A stretch of DNA of 7,878 bases from Rhodospirillaceae bacterium (GCA_003536545.1 DPZW01000093.1:1-7878); one strand, 5' to 3'. Positions 1 to 6,527 are shown, counted from the stretch's first letter. Notes: a model not told the origin generated them from the sequence alone. A program made the numbers and translations.

Positions 1-252
1 CTGATTAAAAAACCGCGAGCGGGCGGGGAGTGGCGTCAGCTCGCTGGGCGGTGCATCCGGCTGGAAAAAACGGCGCGGCGACGGCGAGAATGTCAGCACG
101 GCAATGCCGGTGCTCAATGAACGCGCTTCGCGTTGTGCCACTGTAATCACCGCCTGATGGCCCAGATGCACCCCGTCAAAATTGCCGATAGCCACCACCT
201 GCCCCTGCGCTTCGGGCGGCAGGTCGGATAAATCATGCCAATGCTTAATCAT
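1..252 (-). CDS. ribF: Bifunctional riboflavin kinase/FAD synthetase RibF, N-terminal part (cut by window edge)
   Basis: Only the first 84 codons are inside the window, and the frame stays open to base 1. RibF phosphorylates riboflavin to FMN and adenylates FMN to FAD in the cytosol; the visible part belongs to the N-terminal FMN adenylyltransferase (nucleotidyltransferase) domain. Seen directly: the hallmark AIGNFDGVHLGH at residues 21-32 (GNFDG loop plus the HxGH nucleotide-binding motif), then a beta strand AVLTF and RRFFQPDAPP at 60-69, the usual lead-in to the next conserved block. Odd: the motif normally reading F-E/D-P-H/Q-P is FSPSP here (residues 55-59), with Ser in place of the acidic residue. 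The ATG at 250-252 gives an N terminus of normal length, but I see no clear Shine-Dalgarno sequence upstream. The gene lies 65 bases downstream of a hydrolase gene on the same strand. Family assignment is firm; the C-terminal kinase domain cannot be judged. Confidence 0.93.
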   Translation of the reverse strand, partial: MIKHWHDLSDLPPEAQGQVVAIGNFDGVHLGHQAVITVAQREARSLSTGIAVLTFSPSPRRFFQPDAPPSELTPLPARSRFFNQ

Positions 253-317
253 TACTATAAACCAACATAAAAAACTGAAAGCTCCGGGAGAATGGGAATC
301 GGGGTTATTCTAGGCCG

Positions 318-1055
318 TTAAGCAGGCGCGAGCAATTGCGCCGTGATACGCTGCAGCTCCGCCAGATCATCTGCGCGCGACAGCCGGTGGTCTCCATCCG
401 GGATAAAGGTGACTTGGGCATCACCGCCCCAGCGGCGAATAATTTCTTCGGATTGCCGCCAGTCCACATCCACATCTTGTTGGCCGTGCAAAATGCGCAG
501 CGGGCATTTGATGTCCCCCAGGCGATCCATCACAAAATGATTGCGGCCGTCATTGATGAGTTTTTTAGTAATCAAATATGGCTTGCCATATTCCGATGGC
601 ATAAATGTCTGCCCTGTTGCCTTTAATTCCGCACGCTGCACATCATTCAGGTCATCATGGTAAATTTGATCGGTAAAATCTGGTGCAGGTGCGATACCGA
701 TGATGGCCTTGATGCGCTGAGGGCGATGCAATGCACATAAAAATGCCAGCCAACCGCCCATCGATGATCCCACCAATATCTGCGGCCCGGTCGTCAAATT
801 ATCCAGCATATGCAGCGTATCTTCCAGCGCGCCGCCGATGGTGAAATCTGAAAAATCGCCATCAGACTGCCCATGTGCGCGGCAGTCAAATCGCAAAAAT
901 GCTTGTCCGCGCGCCGTGCAAAATTCTGCCAGCGCGGTCGCCTTCCCGCCCAGCATGTCAGACTTGAAGCCGTGCAGGAAGATTACCCCCGGCTGTGCGC
1001 CGCTTTGCTGTAAGTAACTAATGTGGCCAGATGATAGGCTTTGCTGCGCAAACAT
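318..1055 (-). CDS. Alpha/beta hydrolase, probable serine esterase/thioesterase
   Basis: A 245-residue single-domain alpha/beta hydrolase, probably cytosolic because no signal peptide is seen. Seen directly: the oxyanion-side strand VIFLHGFKSD at 24-33, the strand FLRFDCRAHGQSDG at 53-66, the nucleophile elbow GSSMGG at 96-101 with Ser98 as nucleophile, LHGQQDVDVD at 189-198 offering the acid (Asp194 most likely) and GDHRLS at 221-226 with the catalytic His223. The triad therefore looks complete. The HGF-KSD-GGKA style resembles bacterial relatives of ABHD10-type acyl-protein thioesterases and acyl-glucuronide esterases, but substrate cannot be read from sequence. The ATG start at 1053-1055 lacks a good Shine-Dalgarno sequence. 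A weak TTGATT-16-TAGATT pair sits so close upstream that a leaderless message is conceivable. The gene precedes ribF on the same strand and may be co-transcribed with it. Confidence 0.9.
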   Translation of the reverse strand: MFAQQSLSSGHISYLQQSGAQPGVIFLHGFKSDMLGGKATALAEFCTARGQAFLRFDCRAHGQSDGDFSDFTIGGALEDTLHMLDNLTTGPQILVGSSMGGWLAFLCALHRPQRIKAIIGIAPAPDFTDQIYHDDLNDVQRAELKATGQTFMPSEYGKPYLITKKLINDGRNHFVMDRLGDIKCPLRILHGQQDVDVDWRQSEEIIRRWGGDAQVTFIPDGDHRLSRADDLAELQRITAQLLAPA

Positions 1056-1096
1056 GCGGTTAATCTAACTATTATGCAGCAATAATCAAGAATTGC

Positions 1097-1126
1097 TTGC
1101 TTTGAAAAGCACTGAACGCATATAAA
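1097..1126 (+). promoter_or_regulatory. Candidate sigma70-type promoter for the orphan gene at 1154
   Basis: A TTGCTT box at 1097-1102 is followed after 18 bases by TATAAA at 1121-1126. Transcription would start near 1133, giving a leader of about 20 bases that carries the GGAG at 1142-1145. A small dyad, GCTT-TGAA-AAGC (1099-1110), lies between the boxes. This is a consensus match by eye only; the two flanking genes are divergent, so some promoter is expected in this gap of 98 bases. Confidence 0.4.
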
Positions 1127-1153
1127 AGGTCATCATTTTATGGAGTTTATTAC

Positions 1154-1564
1154 ATGCTGCCAGCGGGAGCTGATATAGCTTTTATTGTGAATTTAATGAG
1201 GGCACAAGATAACAGAGCTTGTGAATTCACGAGCAGTCATAGCAAGCTTGCATGGAATCTTGCATCCTTGTTATTGGCAGAAAAAATTATGCAAGGCTGC
1301 GAAATTATTGATCATGGAAGTTATAAACAGATAAAAGCCAGCCCCATGTACTGGCCCGATCAGAAACCAGTTATTCTGAAAATCAAACCTGTGTCACGAA
1401 ATGGTGAGAAAATTCCTGTGAGTGCAAATGACGCACTAGAGCTTGCAGCCCGCACCGATAGACTGAACATCTTGCATACCTCGGCCGGCCTTCTAACCGC
1501 GCAACAGGCGGGTGATAAACGCCTAGGCGGGCATCGTGCTTATGTTATCCACTTAAATAAATAG
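1154..1564 (+). CDS. Hypothetical protein, 136 aa, family not recognised
   Basis: A complete small gene with a convincing start: GGAG at 1142-1145, eight bases before the ATG, and a promoter-like pair further upstream. The product has no signal peptide or clear membrane segment and is predicted to be a soluble cytosolic protein. It begins with a hydrophobic helix-like stretch (about 6-16), then a helix around 30-47 (KLAWNLASLLLAEKIM), a short strand-rich part at about 71-81 (KPVILKIKPV), an acidic/alanine helix at about 91-100 and a C-terminal strand RAYVIHLNK. I recognise no catalytic motif. Codon use differs from the adjacent glycosyltransferase: three of seven arginine codons are AGA/AGG and there are three CTA and two ATA codons, whereas the 404-codon GT4 gene uses AGA/AGG once. 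It stands alone between a divergent hydrolase and the glycosyltransferases. Real gene likely; function unknown. Confidence 0.7.
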   Translation: MLPAGADIAFIVNLMRAQDNRACEFTSSHSKLAWNLASLLLAEKIMQGCEIIDHGSYKQIKASPMYWPDQKPVILKIKPVSRNGEKIPVSANDALELAARTDRLNILHTSAGLLTAQQAGDKRLGGHRAYVIHLNK

Positions 1565-1638
1565 CTTGTTTCGACTTCGGGTCGCTTTACTAATCAGCTC
1601 AATAAACCTAATAAATAAACCCCAGCGATAGATGAATC

Positions 1639-2853
1639 ATGACTAACGAAACCCCTGCCGTTCTGCAACTCCTGCCCGCCCTGATTTCGGGCGGGGTTGA
1701 GCGTGGCACCGTCGATATTGCAGCTGCGCTGGTAAAGGATGGCTTTCGCGCTTATGTGGCATCCGCGGGCGGTTCGGCTTCAGCGAAACTGCTGCATGAA
1801 TTAAATCAGGCGGGCGCGAAACATATTGACCTGCCATTGGGTGGTAAGATGCCGTGGCAGATTGCATCCAATGCGCATGCGATTCAAAAAATAGTGATCG
1901 AACATAAAATTGATATTATTCACGCGCGCTCGCGCGCGCCGGCATGGGCAGGTTACAAAGCATGGCAGAAACTGCGTGCGAAAAATATGCCTGTGCATTT
2001 CATCACCACCTTTCACGGCACCTATAATATGGGTGGCGGCCTATGGGGTAAATTCAAACGCAATTATAACCGTGTGATGACATTGGGTGAGCGCGTGATT
2101 GCGATTTCCGAATTCATCAAAAAACATATGCAAAAAGAATATCAGGTGGCGGATGATAAAATCACCGTCATCCCGCGCGGGATTGATATGGTGCGTTTTG
2201 ACCCCTACCGCGTATCCGATGAACGCAGCATTAAATTATTGCGCAGCTGGCATGCACCGGAACATATGCCGCTCATTCTTTTGCCCGGCCGCTTCACGCG
2301 CTGGAAAGGCCAGATGTTTTTGCTTGATGCGCTTGCGCAGATTAAGGATCAAAACTGGTTTTGCGTGATGATGGGATCCGACCACGGCCATAGCAAATAC
2401 CGCGACGAAGTGGCTGCGCGCGTCACGGCCCTTGGGCTTGAAGGCCGGGTCAGACTCATGCCCGATTGCGATGATATGCCGGCCGCTTACCGCGTGGCGG
2501 ACGTCGTGGTTTGCCCGTCACAGGATCCCGAAGCTTTTGGCCGTGTACCAGTGGAAGCCCAGGCAATGGGACGATTAATTGTGGCCTCTAACCACGGCGG
2601 CGCGGCGGAAACCATCATCGCTGCACCCGATAAAAATTTCACCGGCTGGCTCTTCTCGCCACATGACAAGGAAGAATGCGCGGAAGCAATCAAGGATGCG
2701 CTGAACACAACCGACGAGGCACGCCGCAGCATTGGCGCACGCGGCATGGGCCATGTCGCGGCGAATTTCACCAAGCAGAATATGTGTGAAGCCACACTCG
2801 CGCTTTACAATCAATTGCTCTCGGAAGTACGGGATGAACAGCAGGCCGCGTGA
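1639..2853 (+). CDS. Glycosyltransferase family 4 (GT-B fold)
   Basis: A 404-residue retaining glycosyltransferase of the GT4 family, which transfers a sugar from a nucleotide-activated donor to a growing glycan at the cytosolic face of the inner membrane. Seen directly: the N-terminal donor/acceptor loop SGGVERGTVD at 17-26, strand DIIHARSRAPAW at 92-103, FHGTYN at 125-130, the hinge PRGIDMVRFDP at 179-189 that opens the C-terminal Rossmann domain, GRFTRWKG at 217-224 (Arg218 and Lys223 at the usual phosphate-binding positions), and the E-x7-E signature with Glu298 and Glu306 in PEAFGRVPVEAQAMG. Length is normal. The ATG at 1639 has no strong Shine-Dalgarno sequence. The gene overlaps the following GT9 gene by 20 bases, so the two are translated from one message. 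Together they point to lipopolysaccharide core or another surface polysaccharide; donor and acceptor are not readable. Confidence 0.92.
   Translation: MTNETPAVLQLLPALISGGVERGTVDIAAALVKDGFRAYVASAGGSASAKLLHELNQAGAKHIDLPLGGKMPWQIASNAHAIQKIVIEHKIDIIHARSRAPAWAGYKAWQKLRAKNMPVHFITTFHGTYNMGGGLWGKFKRNYNRVMTLGERVIAISEFIKKHMQKEYQVADDKITVIPRGIDMVRFDPYRVSDERSIKLLRSWHAPEHMPLILLPGRFTRWKGQMFLLDALAQIKDQNWFCVMMGSDHGHSKYRDEVAARVTALGLEGRVRLMPDCDDMPAAYRVADVVVCPSQDPEAFGRVPVEAQAMGRLIVASNHGGAAETIIAAPDKNFTGWLFSPHDKEECAEAIKDALNTTDEARRSIGARGMGHVAANFTKQNMCEATLALYNQLLSEVRDEQQAA
2823..2827 (+). promoter_or_regulatory. Ribosome binding site that fixes the GT9 start
   Basis: GGAAG lies six bases before the ATG at 2834 and inside the end of the GT4 gene. 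The same frame is open back to an ATG at 2732, but the 34 extra residues would be arginine- and serine-rich, unlike any GT9 N terminus, and simply mirror GT4 codons. The family's first beta strand (NILVIKLSALGD) begins eight residues after the 2834 start, which settles the choice. Confidence 0.65.
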
Positions 2854-3769
2854 AAATATTCTGGTCATCAAGCTTTCCGCGCTGGGTGATTTTATTATGT
2901 GTTTTGCAGCCTTTGCCGCCATCCGTTGCCATCATCCCCATGCCAAAATCACGCTGCTCACCACCAAATCTTTCACGGCCATGGCGGAGAAATCCGGCTG
3001 GTTTGATGAGATTATTATCGATACGCGGCCCAAATTTTTTGACATCCCCGGCTGGCTGAAACTGCGCGCGCAATTGCGCAGCAAAAATTTTACCCGCGTC
3101 TATGATCTGCAAACCAACGATCGTACCAATTTTTATTTTCGTTTATTTTTCCCAGGCCCTTATCCTGAATGGGCTGGCAAGGCTTTTGGCGCGACATTCC
3201 GCCACCACGGCGCAGGGCGTGAAAAACTCCATGCATGGGATATGCGCCGCGAACAATTGCGCATTGCGGGCATTGCCGAAACGCCATTTCCGGATTTGAC
3301 ATGGCTGGATGCGGATATTGCGCGCTATAATCTGGCGGAAAAATTTGTTTTGATTTGTGCAGGGGCTGCGCCCACACGGCCCAAGAAACGCTGGCCGCCA
3401 TCGCATTACGCCAAGCTATGTGAATATTTATTATCGCAAAACCTCATGCCCGTTCTAATCGGCGCGGATGCAGAAAAAGAAATCAATACAGAAATCAAAT
3501 CCACCACACCGGGCGTGATTGACCTGACCGGCCAGACCAATCTGTTTGATATCGCCGCACTCGCGCGCCGCGCTGCGGGTGCAGTGGGCAATGATACCGG
3601 CCCCATGCATCTGATCGCGGCGGCCGGATGTCCTTCTATGTCATTGTTTTCAAATGATTCTTTGCCTTCGCATTCGCGTCCCCTGGGGCCACGCACGGCG
3701 TTTTTGCAACGGGATAACCTGGCTGACCTTGGGCCGGACGAAGTTATTCCGGCGATTTTACTGCGCTGA
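2834..3769 (+). CDS. Glycosyltransferase family 9 (heptosyltransferase-like)
   Basis: A 311-residue member of the GT9/ADP-heptose:LPS heptosyltransferase family, GT-B fold, acting at the cytosolic face of the inner membrane on a lipid-linked glycan. Seen directly: N-terminal NILVIKLSALGDFIM at 8-22, with Asp19 at the position of the catalytic base in heptosyltransferase I; YDLQTNDRTNFYFRL at 90-104, typical of alphaproteobacterial members; CAGAAPTRPKKRWP at 175-188, the start of the donor-binding half; strand MPVLIGADAE at 205-214; DLTGQTNLFDIAAL at 230-243; and the family signature GNDTGPMHLIAAAGCP at 252-267. Length is at the short end of the family. The start at 2834 is set by its ribosome binding site and by homology, and overlaps the GT4 gene by 20 bases. 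Its 3' end overlaps the convergent pgsA gene by 26 bases. Whether the sugar is a heptose is not known. Confidence 0.92.
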   Translation: MNSRPRENILVIKLSALGDFIMCFAAFAAIRCHHPHAKITLLTTKSFTAMAEKSGWFDEIIIDTRPKFFDIPGWLKLRAQLRSKNFTRVYDLQTNDRTNFYFRLFFPGPYPEWAGKAFGATFRHHGAGREKLHAWDMRREQLRIAGIAETPFPDLTWLDADIARYNLAEKFVLICAGAAPTRPKKRWPPSHYAKLCEYLLSQNLMPVLIGADAEKEINTEIKSTTPGVIDLTGQTNLFDIAALARRAAGAVGNDTGPMHLIAAAGCPSMSLFSNDSLPSHSRPLGPRTAFLQRDNLADLGPDEVIPAILLR

Positions 3770-4274
3770 AATACCGCGCCGCGCTGTAAATCCCCATGGC
3801 TGCCGCAAGCCATAATAAAACTGCACCCGCATGATTAAGGATGACGCAGAAATGACAAGCCGCAGGCAATAACATCAAAGTGATGGCTAGAAACTGCATG
3901 GCAGTTTTAATTTTACCCAGCTTATCGACTGGGATATTTTTTTTCTGCTGCGCCGCATATTCACGCAAACCTGCAACGGCAAATTCCCGCGCGATGATTA
4001 ACAGCACAGGCCCCAACATCCATTGCTGCAAATATCCAGCGGCCACCATCAACACCAAGATGCCAATGATAAAAATCTTGTCGCAAATCTGATCGAGCAA
4101 TGCACCGAAAGTAGAAGTTTTACCCAAACGCCGCGCCAGAAAACCATCCAGAAAATCGGTTAATCCGGCGATGATAAATAATGCCACTACTGACCATGAT
4201 TTCTCACCGCCCAGCATTAGCCAGGCCAGCGGCAGCAGCAGGAAAACCCGGGAAATCGTGAGTAAATTGATCAT
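3744..4274 (-). CDS. pgsA: CDP-diacylglycerol--glycerol-3-phosphate 3-phosphatidyltransferase
   Basis: PgsA joins CDP-diacylglycerol and glycerol 3-phosphate to phosphatidylglycerol phosphate, the committed step to phosphatidylglycerol and cardiolipin, in the inner membrane. Seen directly: the CDP-alcohol phosphatidyltransferase signature D-x2-DG-x2-AR-x8-G-x3-D-x3-D with Asp40, Asp43, Gly44, Ala47, Arg48, Gly57, Asp61 and Asp65 all present. The N terminus INLLTISRV and the block AREFAVAGLREYAA at 95-108 favour PgsA over phosphatidylserine or cardiolipin synthases. About five to six hydrophobic segments are visible. At 176 residues it is slightly short, with a trimmed N terminus. The ATG overlaps the stop of the ygjV-like gene in an ATGA, so translation is probably coupled. 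The gene is the last of an ohr-ygjV-pgsA run and converges on the GT9 gene. Confidence 0.93.
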   Translation of the reverse strand: MINLLTISRVFLLLPLAWLMLGGEKSWSVVALFIIAGLTDFLDGFLARRLGKTSTFGALLDQICDKIFIIGILVLMVAAGYLQQWMLGPVLLIIAREFAVAGLREYAAQQKKNIPVDKLGKIKTAMQFLAITLMLLPAACHFCVILNHAGAVLLWLAAAMGIYSAARYFSAVKSPE

Positions 4275-4783
4275 GCGGCTCTGTCCCGATACATCCGGAT
4301 TAAAGTCAGCAATTGTGTCAGCACCAGAATTAATCCCGCCATCACGCCGCCCATCGAACCCACCAGACCGTTATACATCAGCCACAAACCGCTGGCGACC
4401 AGCATGCCGTAACGCAGGCGAAAATCTGTCAGGTAAACCATGGACAAAGTGCCGCAAATACATGCCACCACATTCAGCACATCATGCCAGCCGCGATAGC
4501 CGATAATGCCAACCAATATAAAGGCCAGCATAAAACCCGCCGCCGCCATATGTTTATGTTTGATGTCTGTCATATAGGCCGACATATAGGAACGCACACC
4601 CACCAGGGCTTCGGTCATTGCACCCACCCATGCCCCCAGCATAAAATAATGAATGACCCAAAAAACGCAGGCCAGCGCATTCAATAACAACAGTGGTTTA
4701 TCCCGCTTCTGCCAGAACGCGAGCACCGTGACCGCAAAGGCAATATAGCCTATGATTTGCGCAAGGGAAAAAACGCCGTCCAC
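4271..4783 (-). CDS. YgjV-family inner membrane protein
   Basis: A 170-residue polytopic membrane protein resembling the bacterial inner membrane protein YgjV family; the E. coli member is of similar size and has no established function. Seen directly: about seven hydrophobic segments (roughly 8-23, 32-50, 53-66, 80-96, 102-118, 124-140, 144-163) joined by short loops. Family-like features are FWQKRDKPLLLLNA at 23-36 and FWVIHYFMLGAWVGAMTE at 41-58, where the HYxxLGAxxGA pattern is the strongest clue, followed by a conserved Arg in GVRSYMSAY at 62-70. The start is a GTG at 4781-4783, twelve bases after the ohr stop, with no clear Shine-Dalgarno sequence; an internal start is possible but would remove the first membrane segment. 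Its last codon overlaps the pgsA start. Operon placement suggests expression with membrane-lipid synthesis; function is unknown. Confidence 0.8.
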   Translation of the reverse strand: MDGVFSLAQIIGYIAFAVTVLAFWQKRDKPLLLLNALACVFWVIHYFMLGAWVGAMTEALVGVRSYMSAYMTDIKHKHMAAAGFMLAFILVGIIGYRGWHDVLNVVACICGTLSMVYLTDFRLRYGMLVASGLWLMYNGLVGSMGGVMAGLILVLTQLLTLIRMYRDRAA

Positions 4784-4795
4784 TGCCGCAGCAAA

Positions 4796-5242
4796 TTACG
4801 CGGCCGCGCCGACAGCCGAACCGGCCGCCAAAGGCGCACCATTCAGCTTGAGCGTCACGTTAATATTCCCGCGTGTGGCTTTGGAGTATGGGCAAAACTG
4901 ATGCGCAGCATGAATTAAATTTTCTGCCTCATCCTTCGCCAGATTTGGCAAAGCCACATCCAATGTCACGCTCAATACAAATCCGTTATCTTCATCCTGA
5001 TTCAAACTCACCTCGCCCGTCACGGCGACATTGCCCACATCCAGATTGCGTTGCTTGGCCAGAAAACCCACCGCGCCGCCAAAACAACCTGCGTAGCCGG
5101 CTGCGAATAATTGTTCAGGGTTCGTGCCTTTGCCGCCCGAACCGGGCTTGACCAATGTCGTTGAAATAGACTGATCGCTGGTTTCCACTTTGCCTTCGCG
5201 GCCGCTGACCGCAGTGGCAATGCCTGTGTATAATGTTTTCAT
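4796..5242 (-). CDS. ohr: Organic hydroperoxide resistance protein, Ohr/OsmC superfamily
   Basis: Ohr is a small cytosolic homodimeric thiol peroxidase that reduces organic and fatty-acid hydroperoxides, with dihydrolipoyl proteins as reductant in characterised members. Seen directly: KGTNPEQLFAAGYAGCFGGA at 38-57 carries the peroxidatic Cys53, and AHQFCPYSKATRGNINV at 113-129 carries the resolving Cys117. Arg15 and Glu43 sit where the Ohr active-site Arg and Glu are found. The N terminus KTLYTGIATAVSGREGKVE and the spacing fit Ohr better than OsmC. Length is 148 residues, normal, apart from an alanine/glycine-rich tail after about residue 136 that looks unstructured. The ATG is well supported by an AGGAG six to seven bases upstream. 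It is the first gene of a run with the ygjV-like gene and pgsA. No OhrR-type regulator gene lies in the window. Confidence 0.93.
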   Translation of the reverse strand: MKTLYTGIATAVSGREGKVETSDQSISTTLVKPGSGGKGTNPEQLFAAGYAGCFGGAVGFLAKQRNLDVGNVAVTGEVSLNQDEDNGFVLSVTLDVALPNLAKDEAENLIHAAHQFCPYSKATRGNINVTLKLNGAPLAAGSAVGAAA

Positions 5243-5247
5243 GATAA

Positions 5248-5255
5248 TCTCCTCT
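5248..5255 (-). promoter_or_regulatory. Strong ribosome binding site of ohr
   Basis: On the minus strand the bases read AGAGGAGA, with the AGGAG core a few bases before the ATG at 5242. It is the best Shine-Dalgarno match in the window and suggests high translation of ohr compared with the downstream genes, which lack clear sites. Confidence 0.75.
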
Positions 5256-5257
5256 GG

Positions 5258-5280
5258 ATGAACGACTTAGTAATGAACGA
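5258..5280. repeat. Direct repeat of 8 bases in the ohr leader, possible operator
   Basis: The octamer ATGAACGA occurs at 5258-5265 and again at 5273-5280, a period of 15 bases; on the ohr strand it reads TCGTTCAT twice. Both copies lie between the candidate -10 box and the ribosome binding site, where a repressor could act. The repeat is exact but short. It does not look like the AT-rich palindrome described for OhrR regulators, so a regulatory role is inference. Confidence 0.35.
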
Positions 5281-5308
5281 ATATGGCCCGATATAGTTCA
5301 ATGATCAA
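5280..5308 (-). promoter_or_regulatory. Candidate promoter of the ohr-ygjV-pgsA run
   Basis: On the minus strand TTGATC (5308-5303) is followed after exactly 17 bases by CATATT (5285-5280). The -35 box overlaps the last codons of the antiporter gene and the -10 box lies in the 55-base gap before ohr. Start of transcription would be near 5273, leaving a short leader with the strong AGGAG. The spacing is ideal and both boxes match four of six consensus bases; not proven. Confidence 0.4.
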
Positions 5309-6527
5309 TGCTCTGGTCCGCACCAACTTCGCCCGTTCGCTTCATCGCAAATTCCGTCACAATCGGCCCCACGGTCTCTAGGATCGCCACAGAGGCCAAA
5401 ATCAACGCGGTGAGCTCACTGCTGAATTCCGGGTAGAGATTATAGGTGGATTGCGTCAGACCAATGGCCAGCCCCGCCATGGGCGTGAGCATCAGGCTCG
5501 CATAGACTGCAGATTTCATGTCAATCTGGTGATAACGCGCGCTGGCCATAACACCAATCATTTTGGCTGCCTGGCGCAGCAGCACAAAAGCAACCGCCAG
5601 CCAGCCGACGTGCATCAATTCTTCGAAATGCAAATTTGCACCAGCAATCACGAATAACAAAACATAAAATAACTGGCCGTTGGTAAAGAGATCATCCTGG
5701 ATGCGTGCCTGTGCTTCGGGATCATGTTTGTTTTGATTGAACACAAAAACGCCAAAACCCAGAACAGTCAATAGCATGGAAAAATTCAGCCATTCCGCCA
5801 GCCCCAGTGCAAGCGCAAGCAAACCCATAAAAATTGGAAAAACATTATCGTGATTATGTCCGACCCAGCGCATCATATAAATCGCGCCGCGCCCCAGTAG
5901 CCACGCGAGCGCAAGCGCGCCCGCAAAACTGTAAATCGGCTGCAGGATAATGGTCAACAGGCTGGCAGAATTGCTGGCATGCAGAATTGGCAGCAGCACA
6001 ATATACATCGTGAATGATAATAAATTATTCAGCGCAACCAGATTAATCGCAAAAATTGTCACGCGGCCATGGGCTTTCAATTCCCGCATCACCAGCAAAA
6101 TCACGGCCGGTGAAGACGACATGCCAATCGCACCCGCCATCACAGCCTGCACGGGCGGGAAGCCCAGAAAAATCAAACCCACGGCAATAAAAACAAAAGT
6201 CAAACCGCTTTCGGCCAATGATGTCCAGAAAACCGGCAAATGTTTGCGGATTAATCGAATATCAATGTATGTCGCGATTTTGAACAGAATAATTGCCAGT
6301 GCCATATCCACAAAAACCCGCGACATATCCAGCATGGCAGGCGTCAGGAATCCCGTCACACTGGGGCCTAGAATAAATCCCAGGGCAATAAAACCAAAAA
6401 TGCGCGGCACATTCTTAACGCGGTTGGCCAATTCGCCGCCCAATAATCCCAACAGCAAAATACTGCCAAACAGTACAAATAAATTAATCTCGCCGCCCTG
6501 GGCCAGGAATGAAATTTTTTCAGACAT
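5298..6527 (-). CDS. CPA2-type cation/proton antiporter, membrane domain only
   Basis: A 409-residue integral membrane protein of the monovalent cation:proton antiporter-2 (Kef/NapA-like) superfamily, expected to exchange K+ or Na+ for H+ across the inner membrane. Seen directly: about 12 hydrophobic segments; RVKNVPRIFGFIALGFILGP at 36-55, the conserved first part with the GP turn; GAIGMSSSPAVILLV at 132-146, the unwound TM4 signature; a loop with Arg318 and Lys322 in LLRQAAKMIG; and AILETVGPIVTEFA at 381-394. It ends after the transport domain, so the TrkA-N/RCK nucleotide-binding domain of KefB/KefC is absent. Odd: aligned on TM4, the TM5 acidic pair (Asp-Asp, Asn-Asp or Gln-Asp in relatives) reads Asn167-Asn168. 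AAGGA at 6536-6540 supports the ATG. A weak TTTAGG-17-TATACC pair at 6561-6589 could be its promoter. It lies upstream of ohr on the same strand. Confidence 0.9.
   Translation of the reverse strand: MSEKISFLAQGGEINLFVLFGSILLLGLLGGELANRVKNVPRIFGFIALGFILGPSVTGFLTPAMLDMSRVFVDMALAIILFKIATYIDIRLIRKHLPVFWTSLAESGLTFVFIAVGLIFLGFPPVQAVMAGAIGMSSSPAVILLVMRELKAHGRVTIFAINLVALNNLLSFTMYIVLLPILHASNSASLLTIILQPIYSFAGALALAWLLGRGAIYMMRWVGHNHDNVFPIFMGLLALALGLAEWLNFSMLLTVLGFGVFVFNQNKHDPEAQARIQDDLFTNGQLFYVLLFVIAGANLHFEELMHVGWLAVAFVLLRQAAKMIGVMASARYHQIDMKSAVYASLMLTPMAGLAIGLTQSTYNLYPEFSSELTALILASVAILETVGPIVTEFAMKRTGEVGADQSIDH

Noticed and set aside
253..317. Possible FMN riboswitch or other leader element before ribF
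   Set aside because: The 65-base gap is far too short for the conserved RFN element and shows none of its stems.
1572..1584. Hairpin CGAC-TTCGG-GTCG after the orphan gene, as a terminator
   Set aside because: The stem has only four pairs and is followed by CTTTAC rather than a T-tract.
1601..1621. Direct repeat AATAAACC (1601-1608 and 1614-1621) upstream of the GT4 gene
   Set aside because: Short and AT-rich in a region where such a repeat is likely by chance; no promoter boxes are convincingly placed around it.
1922..1942. Alternating GC-rich dyad (CGCGCGC on both sides of a TC), possible Z-DNA or hairpin
   Set aside because: It encodes the Ala-Arg-Ser-Arg-Ala stretch of the glycosyltransferase in frame; codon bias explains it.
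2732..2833. An upstream extension of the GT9 gene starting at the ATG at 2732
   Set aside because: The extra 34 residues are out-of-frame GT4 codons, and the ATG at 2834 has a ribosome binding site and begins just before the family's first strand.
3406..3813. A 135-codon minus-strand open frame opposite the GT9 3' end
   Set aside because: A shadow of the GT9 gene with no family motif; the real minus-strand gene in this area is pgsA in another frame.
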